64,000 nucleotides of DNA from Apus apus (Eukaryota > Chordata > Aves > Apodiformes > Apodidae): positions 116,255,206-116,319,205 of the forward strand of contig NC_067283.1 of assembly GCF_020740795.1 (NCBI RefSeq), given 5' to 3'. Under the pieces are notes generated by a model. That model was given only the letters and a program-made list of their open reading frames with translations, was not told the DNA's origin and ran no database searches. This document shows, piece after piece, positions 28,531 to 40,332 of the stretch. Position numbers and translations under genes: made by a program. Numbering within the stretch: the first letter of the stretch is position 1; every line of letters starts with the position of its first letter.

Positions 28531-28601
28531 TGCAGGGGGGTTGGATCTAGATGATCTTTAAGGTCTTTTCTAGCCCAAACCATTCTATGATTCTATGATT
28601 C
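28531..28601 (+). mobile_element. CR1 LINE, short 3' terminal fragment
   Basis: Contains the CR1 3'-UTR signature, GGTTGGATCTAGATGATCTT followed by a pyrimidine/purine stretch, and ends in two ATTCTATGA octamers. It is a heavily 5'-truncated insertion of about 70 bp with no coding part. Confidence 0.85.
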
Positions 28602-29538
28602 ATATTTCTGAAAAGGCTCCAATAAAACAATTGTCTATGTATGATGATGGAATCTTTGAAACTACTTTAAAATTTCTACTTCAAATTTATCTCTAGTGAA
28701 AATTTGAAGTCAGTAGTGTCACGTTACATGTGAATTTTTAAATAAGCACATTCCATACCTCCACCCTTTCCCCTTAAATGTCCCTCCTCAAAATACACAT
28801 CTTGCAAAAGGCTCATAATGTCTAGTTGCTGTTCAAAGATTTGTTTAATAATTCATCACCAAAATACTATATATGATACATTTAAAAATGAACCAAGGTA
28901 GCACTTAGACATTGACTATAATATTTTGTCATGTCCTGTCATCATCCCAGTAAATATATGTTGCTTTTATGCCTTTTTTTCTTTGCCTGTGCATGTAAAT
29001 AAAATGTGTATTGCAAAATTATTCACAAATGAACACTTAGATTATAGCTTTTTGGGGCCAGCAGTCTTGGTTTTGTACAGTGCAGCTTTATGAACCACTG
29101 AATTAAAATTAATATGAATTGAAATTATTTGAAAAAAAATAGTAAAAAGCTGTTTAAAAAGTATACAAACTTTAACTACAAATAGTGGGGTTTTTTTCTC
29201 ACAAGTTCTGGAACTTTCATTTATTTGTTAAAGCCTCAGAGCTTTTTGCATAATGTCCCAGAGTAAATGACAAATCAGCTTGAAAACTTAGACATCTTGA
29301 GAGAGCCAGCTATATGTGATACATTTGGGTTCAACTGTCCTGTGCCCACCCAAAAGATAGAATTGTGGTCCTTTAGTGAAGGAACACAAAACTGTTTTAT
29401 CTGTCTAATATTGTCCAGATATTATTAAAGCAAGGATAGTTGGCGTTTGCATATGGGGCTTTATTGCTGAAATACAGAGTGCTGGAAATTGTTCATCTTA
29501 AGACTAGATATAGAATTTAGGATATTTAAAGATCTGGG

Positions 29539-29700
29539 AGAAGTTGCAGATGCTCTGTCCCTGGAAGTGTTCAAGGCCAGGTTGGATGGGGCTTTGAGCA
29601 GCCTGATCCAGTGAAAGCTGTCCCTGCCCATGGCAGGGGAGTTGGACTAGGTAATCTTTAAAATTCACTTCCAACCAAAAAAACTCTATGATTCTATAAT
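29539..29700 (+). mobile_element. CR1 LINE, 3' terminal fragment
   Basis: About 160 bp of CR1 3' end in plus orientation. It starts within the block TGTCCCTGGAAGTGTTCAAG, passes through GGGGAGTTGGACTAGGTAAT and ends with CTATGATTCTATAAT. It is diverged relative to the 14.8 kb element. Confidence 0.9.
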
Positions 29701-31604
29701 ACACATGGATGTCCTAGTATTTCCTATATGTGACTCCAAGCTCCATGGTCTAGATGTTTCACGGACATGTTACTTAACCAGGTACTAAACGAAAATTAAT
29801 CTCTCACTCAGTCTGAATGTTTTGTCATGTAAAAAATTACTTTCTAGTTGTAGTTGTTAAACACAGCTTTTGAATTATTAAAGCTAGATTTTGTCTGTCT
29901 AGGACTATAAACATGTAGAAGGCCAAGCTACTGGCTCTCATGTTTGTCAGTTGACACAGTTGTCTACATTTTGTAGTGACTGCCAATTTTCAAGTAATTG
30001 CTTTAGATATTCTTTGTTTTGTGACTGAAAACATGTAACAAACAGTTGCAGAAAGTCAAAACATGACTGCAGATTTGGATAGAAAATCTGCAACTTTAAA
30101 TTAGTAACACCATTTGTATATTTAACAAAACAGATATATTTTAAGGTTTTTTATGTAAGCTATAAGTGAAATCTGAAAACCTGTGTTTGGATAGTGCCTA
30201 TTATGTAACTGGTATAATAAACTTTATTTTTTTTAACCAAGAAAATATCCAGAAGTTCAAAAGAATTAGTGTAAAACAGAACAATTTGGTACAATTAAAC
30301 ATACTAATACTATTTTGAAGATCTAGATGAAAAAAAAAAAAGCATAATAATGGTCAATGTCTCTTATTTCATACACAATATTTCAGAAAGTGAAAATCTG
30401 GTGAGAGAACAACATTTTAATAAAGCTTTTGCTATTAATAGTAAGTTTATCTCTTCTTACATTTCAGCTTTAAATAAGAATGTAGTAATAGGAAGTACTG
30501 AAAAATCTAACCAGCCTCTTTGAAGAGCTTGTAGAATTGAGGTGATGATGAGGCTCAGACAGATAAGAAAATTCAGCACAAGAACGAGACAGAGGTGGAC
30601 AAATGCCAAGATAAAGAAGCCAGTAACATTATACACAGATAATATATCTCTTTTTTCATAGACCTGCACTTAATTCACCTTGGGATACTTCCAATTATTT
30701 TTAGGGACTTTACTCATTTCCTAGATGACAGATTAGAGATATTACATTGTCAAGTCCTGGTGTTTAGTGAAAGAAAGTTATGGAAAACCCCTGTGTCCTT
30801 CTGCTTTCTTTAATCTCTTACAGTAAAATTGTGATGTCTCCAGACTTCTAGTCTGAGGTCAAGAATCGTCCAGCATTTGTGATCAAGTTAAATATGTTTG
30901 TCCATTTGAGTAGTTGTAAATAAATCAGTAAGGATATTTCATTAAAATATAACTCGTAAAATATCATGCAGATACTGTTTGCCATTTTGAGTAAGGTGAC
31001 TATGTGATTTCAACTTTCAGCTTTAAACCAGAAATTGTAATAGTTGACCTCAAGAAAAATAATGTCATCACTAAGAAGATGCTACTGTAACAGCACCTGT
31101 ATCTTTCATGTTGTTGTTTACAGCTAGATTGAAAGATGCAATTTCACTTTGTAAACAGGTGACATTGTCTGTACCTCAACTTCTTCCCTGGAACTAAATG
31201 AAATATGAATAAGAATCCTAAACTGAAGTATTTTGTTTTATTTAATAGTTATTCAGTTTGATACAATGATTTTGGAAAGAGAGTAGTGTTAATTAAGGAA
31301 TCTCTACTGATAACATCAGTAGATTCTCAAAACAAAATCTCAGTCTAAATATGAAGTTGGCAGTTTAGGCTTTTTGTGTAGAAACTTAGATGCCTGCAGC
31401 ATTGAACTGTCTGGATTATTTTCATTCATGTAAGCAGCTCAATCAGCTTTTCAGAAGGATTTATCTCAGTATCTCAAAGCAGCCTTCAGCACACCTGTCC
31501 TGCATAGAGCAGATGTGGTTACTTTATGTGCCTACTAAAGTCCCAGGCATTTTATAGAAACTTACAGAGCTGGCAGTCTCACTCACTTCAGATGTGACAA
31601 AAAA

Positions 31605-31612
<8 letters not shown>

Positions 31613-31651
<39 letters not shown>
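31613..31651 (+). repeat. Poly-A run, 39 residues
   Basis: A long uninterrupted A run. Such runs often end retroposed transcripts, but I recognise neither a processed pseudogene upstream nor a clear target-site duplication. Avian CR1 elements do not end in poly-A, so this is not a CR1 tail. Confidence 0.95.
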
Positions 31652-31655
<4 letters not shown>

Positions 31656-34367
31656 TAGGGTAGTAAAGACAGAGGATGTTTTTATAAGCTGTAGAAATGC
31701 AGGAAAGCTTGATCTTGCCATTGAAGTAATCAAAATGCAAATCAATATTCCTATCTGCAGGAAGATAAACTTATTTTTAAATTAAAAAGCTTCTTAAGAT
31801 CTAGATGAAGTCACAGTGTATTTTTCTCACAAAAATCCTCATTTTGACTTCTTAATTGATTACAATTCTGTATGCAAAACTGCAGTTTGAAAAACTATAA
31901 TAAGTTTCTTGACAAATGGAAATTATGTAAGTTCTTTGTGAAATAACAGCCTTTTAAGGGTGACAAGGAACAGAAGCATGTAATACAAGCAAGGAAAAGT
32001 AGCTACTTCTACTTCACCTTCCCAATAGCTGGCTGTAATTTATCACATATAAAGGAGATCTTGCAGAATCTCTGAGCTCAGGAGTCACATTGCCATTCTA
32101 AGGGTTATTTTCAATTCTTGATGGCATTTTTTATGAGGGCTCTTCCCCAAGGAAGGCTTTGGTTTTCACTTGTGAACAAAGAGTTGAAACAGAAGTTTGT
32201 ACACTCACTATTCAAAACAAAACAAATCTATGTGCTTAAAAAAATATGCAGATAAAAGATATTAACATTTTATTCTTGTAATGTTTCTAGATGGCTTTTC
32301 TTTCATAAAAAACAGTGACAACTGGAAACTTAATTTGTAGTTTTCTGTTCCACATTCCTATCAACATACTGCATACCGTCACAATTCTGCAGGAGCTTCA
32401 GGGGGATGAGGTGTTTTTTACTTATTCAGAAATAGTTTTTCAGGTTTTGTGAAAACTCACTTTTCAGCACGTGTTTTTTAGCCTAGACTTGTGGTCTGTT
32501 AAAGGTTAAGAAAAACACAGTTCCTAAAAGTATTCTTTTTTCCCTTTTATGGATGAGCACCAAGCTTTAAGACATCAGTGTAAATAGAGTTTCCTGTTCC
32601 AGGGAAGTTTGGCTACTGCAGGAGCCCAGAGGTCCTTTGGGAAAAGCTTGATAGGAACTATGAGTTGAATGTGACCTGAGGCTCCAGGAACCAAAGAGCC
32701 AGAACTGAGGGAAACACATTTCACAGCCCTTTTGTGCAATCTTAAGTCCCACAAGCACTTCTGGGAAAGTAAACCCTTCATTATACACACAGTATTTGTT
32801 GCTAAAGGAGAAGTCATGCTATTGGCTTTCAGAAATCATTCTGTTATCTGTAGATCCATGACTTATTCCCTTGAAGCTTGCTGCAACTTTAAAAAAATCT
32901 AAAGATTTGCAGAAATGCTGAGCAGGAATAGGAACACTAAACGCTTCTCCGTGGCTGGTAGGCATCGTGCAGAATCCAGTCCAAGATGCAGTTTAGCATT
33001 CAAGATATTTAGGAATTTTCTGAACAAAGTATACTTGAATTACTACATGAATTGTGTTTCATTAGCATTTTTAATTTATCCAAACTCATATTTATTTATT
33101 CAGAAATCGGTGTTGATTCCTTTTTCCTCCTTTGCTCACCCTCTACCATTTACTGCAGAGCAAAATTTATGGATGTGAAGAAGGAAGGAGGAAAACAAGC
33201 TGGGTGGGTGAGGTGACTTGCTGAGATGCAGGACAGCCACCACTCATTTATATTAATGAGATTGCTTGTGTGAATGTCACTTCTCTGCATTTTTTTCTTT
33301 ATCTGAACAAGGTTTAATTGGACTTTTGCCACAGATTTTCCTATGTGACATGAAGTGAATCATCTAACCTCTAACTCTATATCGTATTAAAAGGAGCAAT
33401 AATAATTGGTGTATTTTTTTTTTTACTGGATTTGTTTTAGTAAAGAGAGGCATTATGCTCTGTCTCTGAAAGTACTTCTGTAATGCAAGTAATTGAAGAA
33501 CAACACAAAATTGTTTGTTTAATGTTTCCTTTTAATTTCATATTTCCATTTGCTTTTCACTTAGCATTATCCAAAACAAAAATTTAAAAATGAAGTAACA
33601 TTGTTGAAAAACTCAAAGAAAGTGTCATTTGAAAAAAAATAAAGAAGATAAATTACATTCATTGTAGGGATTAGAATGAAATAGTGCATCCCTCTTTTCT
33701 TCCTAACAACTATTTCTTTGTGTTGTCCTTTAGAAGTCTGGAGAGTATCTTTCATAGCTAGAAGTTAATTCTGTTAGATTACCTCAATCTGATAATGATG
33801 AAATTAAACAACTATCCTTTTTAATGAGTCTACTTTAAAATGTAATATTCTCTCTCATTCTCCGAATTTTGGGTATGCTAGGCATTTTGTCTATAAGGGT
33901 TATTTATGTGAAGAAACATTGGGCGTGTGCTTTCTAAAGACCACTGTAGATCAACAAAGCTATACATAGCACAGTCTGATGTAGTTACCAGCTGATATTT
34001 CTGCAAAGACACTCTAAATAAGAGAGGAAATTCCAAACTTCTTTATTATTCCAACATGCTGAGCTTGCTAGTCAATAAAAGTTTTCCAAGTTTTATTTAG
34101 GGTATTGGTGGCATTTGGCTGTTTCCAGTGGCAGGTATCCTTTGTTTCCTACTTTTTGTTAGCCATGAAGTTTTCATTAATGTTACATTTCTGAAACACT
34201 CCATTTATATTATGTGAGGTGTAGCAATCAAGCTATTTCCATTTAATCATCCCAACTACTTCCCCTTTTGACTAGCTGATAGTAAAAAGCAGTATTCAAT
34301 TAATAGTTTCCCAGAGAGTGTGCCACTTCAGTGTGTGGAATTTGAAGAGCTCTGCTTTCAGGAAAGC

Positions 34368-34420
34368 AAGAAAGAAAGAGAGAAAGAGAAAAAAAGAGAA
34401 AGAGAGAAAGAAAGAGAAGA
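34368..34420. repeat. Purine-rich GAAA/GAGA simple repeat
   Basis: An all-purine plus strand made of GAAA and GAGA units, imperfectly repeated over about 53 bp. Mirror-symmetric purine tracts of this kind can form triplex DNA. No gene is nearby. Confidence 0.9.
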
Positions 34421-34671
34421 TAAATAAAAAGAAAACATCCCAGGTTGATAAGAGAGATGTGGTTGGTAAATAAACATATTTTACATTACTGTGGAAAAGC
34501 TGTGATGTTGGAATAACAGGAAATGAAGCAAAAGCAGAACCAGAATAGTCATGGTAGTGACTAGAATGACCATATGTTTGAATATATGCCCATTGGCTAG
34601 AATTGGCTTATATTTAAACGAAATCAGAAGTATATAATTCTATTTCTAATATCCAAGAAGAACAGAATTGA

Positions 34672-34903
34672 GGAGGTTTCGTTTGGATATTAGAAAAAAA
34701 CTTGTTTACAGAAAGGATTGTTAAGCACTGGAACAGGCTGCCCAGGGAAGTGGTTTAATCACCATCCATTAATGTATTTAAAAATCATACAGATACGGTG
34801 CTTAGGGACATGGTTTAGCAGTGGGCTGGTAGAGCTAGCTTAGTAGAGTTGTTAAAGGTTGGACTGGATGATCTTTTCCAACCTGAGCAATTCTATGATT
34901 CTG
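34672..34903 (+). mobile_element. CR1 LINE, 3' fragment
   Basis: Plus-oriented CR1 tail. It includes CACTGGAACAGGCTGCCCAG, the end of the polymerase frame that also appears in the 14.8 kb element at 15,289-15,308, then GGTTGGACTGGATGATCTTT and a terminal ATTCTATGATTCTGA. It is diverged, with several indels, and has no intact coding frame. Confidence 0.9.
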
Positions 34904-37900
34904 ATTGTGGAAAAACGCTAAATAGTCCATGCAGACCTGATTGGGATGTCATAGGAAAGCATCAGCCAAAGACTGATTAATAGATGGTGCAACAGAGGCC
35001 CAAAGAAACATATCTAGTGAAAGGCTTTCTCTTACCTGTAAAGAAAATGATTGGTTTTATGTTGGTGTTCAGCTCTGTGCTGGGACAGGTTATCAGTCCA
35101 TTGTCAAGTAGGTAACTGTCACCAAACAGAGGTAACTTTTGCATCCTTTTTTTTTTCTTCTTTTTTTTTTTTTTTTCTCTTTAGTAGATATGGCTTCATT
35201 TTAAAAGCTACTATGATTTATTTAACGCATAAACATGTTAACATCTCCTTGAAGTCAAATTAAGAAGTTGAGGTGACAGGGTTAGGATATATGAGAAGAC
35301 ATGGAATGGTATTGACAGAATATTTTCCTTTCAAAAGTGCAGAGACAGTTCAATATTTCAGAACTAAAAAATCCTAGAATTACTGTGATGACAAAAATTA
35401 AATGCTCTGTAAGTTATCTGTCAGATTATTTTTGTTAACTTATCATGTGGATCTACATATTATAATTCACTTTCATTTCCATTTATTTTATTCCTTCTCA
35501 GGTTTAAAAGCAAAACATTCCTTTCCAATTTTGTAAGGCAGATGAGCAGTTATACCTTTTGGTTAGTACCACCTTTTGTGGTATGTTTTGCTGTTATTGA
35601 TATAGGTGCTCCAAAATAAACAGCTAATTTCTGAAGTTGGATGTTTTTCAGGATTCTTTGTGTGCATTACAGTTCCAGATAAAGGCATGTTTGGCTGCAT
35701 CTGCTTATCTTTTACATGGATAGTCTGGTTGGAATTGCTATACAGCATTGTTGCCAGGTGTTTCTCAAACTAAAATGTTCATATGTATTTCATAATTTTT
35801 TCATACGCTCTTTGAATTAAAATTCAGTGATCACTCTCCTAAAGAACCTTAAGACAAGTTTCTTTATCAGAAAATCATACAAAGAAAATAAAGCTTGTCA
35901 AGAGTTCAAGCGGGCGGCATCTGCACTTTGGGATCCAATTTAATGGCTGCTTTTCATAACAAGAACTGTGTTAGAGTAATATTTATTGAAGCTGGTCTGA
36001 AGGACTGTGAAGAGTCTGTACTTGTCAGGTTCCATGATACTTGCAGAAAATATACAGTTTGTACAACTGCAAGTTCTACTACTTAAAAGGAATTTTCAAT
36101 AACTTCTCTTTTTTTAATACTCATGAGGAAAAGAAGTCCTGTGGGTTTTTGCTGTTTAATTTTTATACTATTTTTAAAAGTCTGTTATCAAACATTCTAC
36201 ATTGTCCTTGGTCGTAGACACAGCTTCTCCAGGGAAGGGGCACTTGAGCGTGACAGACTATGGAATAAAACTAACTGTACCTTGCTCCAGGCCACCATGG
36301 TACTTCAAGTCCTACAACCTGAAAGAAGTTAGCCATGTGTGGTTTCAATGTCAATTTCGTGTCTGTTTCAGTAATAACTGTTGTGTATTTTACATATTCT
36401 TCCCAGTTAAGTTCCTCACTGACTTGATTCCAAACATCTGAGAACAATGGGCTGAAACAGAATTACGAAGTCATAGGATTCTGCTGAAGCCACATTTTTA
36501 TGCAGGATTTGGCAGTAGTCTCTTTAACAAGTGGAAAAAGCAGTGGTTGATGCCCAAGTATGTGCAACAAGTTATTAAAACTGTGACTATTACCCAAACT
36601 TCTTTTAAAAAATTACTGTACTCACTAGTTCTCAGGAGTATTCTCAGTGTGCTCTGGGAGAGACAAAAAGCCACAAGTAACTTTTTATTTTTAAGAGAAC
36701 TAAAAAGCCCCGCTAGAAATTCCTGTGTAGTAAATCAAGTTGGTACCCTTTCTAAATAGTCAACAAAATCCTGATTGTCAACATATTCTTCCACTGTATT
36801 TATTCCTGTGCATCCATCTTTGGAAAAAACATAAGACTTCTGCTAATTTACAGCTACATCTTCACAGGCCACTTTTTTTTTTTTTTTTTGACTCTTGTAA
36901 TTATGGGAAGCATGAGAAAGCTGACCTTCCCTTTCCTCACGCTCTTCATTGTAGATCAGAAGCCAGTATTCTTGTCTGCTGGAGTCCAGACAATGTCAAA
37001 GTGGAGGGAAAAAAAATAAATAAAAAGGAAAACAATAACTGAGGCTGTCTGCCCATCCTTCCACTGTGTGAACAGGAGGGAAGGTTTGAAACTTAGCATT
37101 TTTTATGGAATTGGACTTTACCAAGACTTAACAAATGAAAAAACTAGTTTTTAGATAACACAGTGAAGGGAGTGATTTTGCAGGGAGACTGTTAGGCACA
37201 CATCTCAGTAATGGGTATTGTACACAGAACTGCTACCAGTTAAAGAAATCTTGAAGTACAGATATTAATGCAAACCGAAATTTAGCTGCTAATACTCAGA
37301 TTCACAAGCACAATTTTAGGTTCCCACTTAAAAATATTAGCTGATAAATCTGGGAATATTATTTAGCGTTGTGAATTTCTCATTAATTGAGTTTCTGCAA
37401 TGTAATTTACTTTGTTAGATAAAGTTCTATATTTAATGTCTTTTGCCATTCATCTTGGGAAGAGAGATGCACGGCTTGAGTAAAAAACTGGCACTTATTT
37501 ATCACAGTTCTTAATAAAATGAAAAATAGTTGTACTATTATTCTGCCATTTGATGATAATTGTTTTGGGGGTTTTTTTTGGGGGGGATGTCTGTGACTCA
37601 ACATGATTGCATCTTTTCATTACTTTGCTGGGGAATTTTTAAAAATGTTTTTAAATGTGTGTCTAAAATGGTAGTTATACATTAAGATATAAGGTAACTT
37701 CAAAGATAGCTTTAAGAAGGAAATCCAGGTTTAAATTTTCTTTATCTTTGTAGCAAAGTTTATTTGTTGATTTTGAAGGAATTAAATTGATAAACGCATT
37801 GCTCAGGTAGCACTCTGTGACATTTTAACCTGGGTTCAAAGCTTCTCTTGTAGTTCAACTCCCTCAGAGAACCTTTGATGTTCTCACATTCATTCACCCC

Positions 37901-38960
37901 TCATTTGCTATTGTCTTAAGTATTTACCTTCTAGAGTTTATTTAGGAAAAGTATTCTAGGATACAGCAGAATATCTTAAAACAGAAGCCTGGTAGGATAG
38001 AGATGCTTACAATGATATTAATCATCTGTGATCTGTTACATACTTAGGTATACATTGCTAGGTCAATTCTAAACATAATTCTGGATTATTTAAAATAGAG
38101 GAAGAAACTGTATGCTTCCTGGAAAGATATCTCTCTTGTTTTTGTGATGGTTTTAAAACTTGAGTACTGTTTTTAATTTTTTAACTCAAATGTTTAAGTT
38201 GAATGAGAAAAAATTCCTTGAAACTTGCTTGAAAAATAAGTTTTTCAACATAGTTATTTTTTATATCCCTTATAATTTTCAATGTTAGTTTTTTGCAGCT
38301 TCGTTTGAGCAATTAGAAATATGTCTATGCAGAAGATTTGTTCTGTCCTCTTCACTGGAAATATTCAAGGGCTCATGAGGCCTTTGATATCTAAGATGAC
38401 TGGAACACCTGCTTTCTCTTCATCGCAAGGCCAACCAATGGGACTAATGTACTTTATGCATGAGGTTGAAAATAAATTATCATAGTCTAAATAATTATCA
38501 TAGTCTAAATAATTATCATAGTCTCAGTGTCCAATGTGAAACCAGAATTGCATACTTGCAACTTTTTACTGAGGGGAACACTGCTGAGATATTATTTGTT
38601 TGTATACCTCCTGGGTGTAAGATTTATTTATTGAAATTTATTTTAGAAATGCCTTTTCCATGCAAGAAGCATTAAGATCAACTCAGTGAACTGGCTGGTT
38701 TTTTTCAGTGATGTACAGAAAGGGATTGTTCAATGTTGTTGAGGACTGAGTGTAACAGAGGGCATGATTTGTCATCTCTACAGTTTCTGAATAGCACGTC
38801 TTAAAGGAACGCAGTCTTCTATGAAACTGAAATGGTAAAATAAGGATGAGATGAAAAATATGCAAGTTAGTTTTAAAATCAAAGTTAATATTAGCATAAT
38901 TTTTCATTAAAGCTTTGAAAACTAGGGATAGAAGGAACTTCAGGGACTGACTAGTCTGCC
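34904..38960. other. Gene-free AT-rich stretch
   Basis: No gene recognised. It contains T-rich runs at 35,147-35,183 and 36,873-36,889 and an 18-bp tandem repeat near 38.5 kb, listed separately. Confidence 0.6.
38475..38524. repeat. 18-bp tandem repeat, 2.8 copies
   Basis: The unit AATTATCATAGTCTAAAT is repeated at 38,475, 38,493 and 38,511 without mismatch, the last copy being partial. Because 18 is divisible by three, it gives a short Asn-Tyr-His-Ser-Leu repeat in one frame, but there is no gene context. Confidence 0.95.
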
Positions 38961-38965
38961 CCCTC

Positions 38966-39102
38966 ACAGGTTGCCCAAAGTAGTTGTGGAGTCTCCATCC
39001 ATGGACATATTTAAAAGCCATTTTGACATATTCCTGGGCAACTGACTATAGGTGGCCCTGCTTGAGCAGGGAGGTTGGACCAGATGACCTCCAGAGGTCT
39101 GT
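38966..39102 (+). mobile_element. CR1 LINE, old 3' fragment
   Basis: A CR1-like block reading AGGTTGCCCAAAGTAGTTGT, then GGAGTCTCCATCCATGGACA, then GGGAGGTTGGACCAGATGAC. This is the order seen at the end of CR1 elements. It lacks a clear terminal octamer repeat and is more diverged than its neighbours. Confidence 0.8.
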
Positions 39103-39533
39103 GGTGGTGTGACCAGATATAAGATCAACTGTAGTTGTGTTATTCTTAACAGATGTTTGTCAGCCAGTTTTTAAAACTTATTAGTTTTCTGCTTCTAAAA
39201 CCTGGACGATTATGTGTTCTCCAAAGGCAACATATTCCAACACTTCACCATCTTCACCTTCTTTAGACTAATTTTCTTATCACTAAAGCTAAATTTTCCT
39301 TAATGAAGTTTGAGTATGACTGTTTTCTGTACTGTCCTCTGTGGGTATTAATCTATACTGCACCAACTGTCTGAAAACGTGAGGGCTTTTATTTTGTTTC
39401 CTCTTCCCTGAGAAGAAAGAAAACATTGCTTCACAGGCTGCAGAGAACATACGTATCTACATAGCCCAGTGTGATGGGCTTTTTTCTCTTTTTCCTTTCA
39501 GCAGTGTGACATTGTTGACAGATGTTTAAGCTG

Positions 39534-39732
39534 TCATAGAATCATCATAGAATCATAGAATCATTGAGGTTGGAAGGGACCTTAAAGATCATCAAGTCCA
39601 ACCCCTCTGCCATGAGCAGGGAACCCTACCACTAGACCAGGTTACACAAGACCTCATCCAACCTGGCCTTAAAAACCTCCAGGGATGGGGCATCAACAAC
39701 CTCCCTGGGCAACCCATTCCAGTTCCTCAATG
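39534..39732 (-). mobile_element. CR1 LINE, 3' fragment in minus orientation
   Basis: Starts with the reverse complement of the CR1 terminal repeats (CATAGAATCATAGAATCAT), followed by GGTTGGAAGGGACCTTAAAG and AACCTCCCTGGGCAACCCAT, which is the 3'-UTR and the end of the polymerase frame read backwards. It is 5'-truncated at about 39,732. Terminal octamer repeats have slightly expanded at 39,534-39,563. Confidence 0.95.
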
Positions 39733-40090
39733 GCCAAGATTTTTTGTATTGTCCAATTTTGAATGTTAAGCTGTATAACCTAATTTTTCAATATTTCTTA
39801 ATTTGTTTTTCCTAGTATTTTGTATCTTCTATATTTTGGCATCAAACAGAATTTAAAATAATAATAATTTTATCAGATTCATTCACTTATTTTTTAGTAA
39901 AGTAACAATAAAAAGTCAGTTCACTGTTCATTATTTGCTAGTTTGATTTTCTTGTGGTCAGAGATGTTGGTACTCTTTAAAAAAAAATCAAACAACAAAA
40001 TTCAGCTTGCCATTGTGCTTTTTGTAGTGAAAATGATGAAAAAAATCAGTTACACTACTGTTAGTTATCTAGTCATGTGTACTATACAAT

Positions 40091-40332
40091 CATAAAATCA
40101 TGGAATCATAGAATGGCTAAGGTTGGAAGGGACCTTAAAGATCATCAAGTTCCAACCTCCCTGCTATGAGCAGGGACACCTCACACTAGACCAGGCTGTA
40201 CAAGCGTCATCCAGCCTGGCCTTGAACACCTTCAGGGAGTGGGCATCTACATCTCCCTAGACAACCTATTCCAGCACCTTACTGCCCTCATGGTGAAGAA
40301 TATCTTCCTGATGCCTAACCTAAATCTGTTGC
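40091..40332 (-). mobile_element. CR1 LINE, 3' fragment in minus orientation
   Basis: Same family and orientation as the element 360 bp before it. It opens with ATCATAGAATGGCTAAGGTT and GGAAGGGACCTTAAAGATCA, then the reverse complement of the end of the polymerase frame up to AAGAATATCTTCCTGATGCC. The two elements are separate insertions, because each has its own 3' terminus. Confidence 0.95.

Larger units (their letters stand above)
29701..34670. other. Gene-free AT-rich stretch
   Basis: No gene recognised. It contains the A39 run at 31,613-31,651 and a purine-rich GAAA tract at 34,368-34,420, listed separately. Remaining open frames are short and featureless. Confidence 0.6.
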
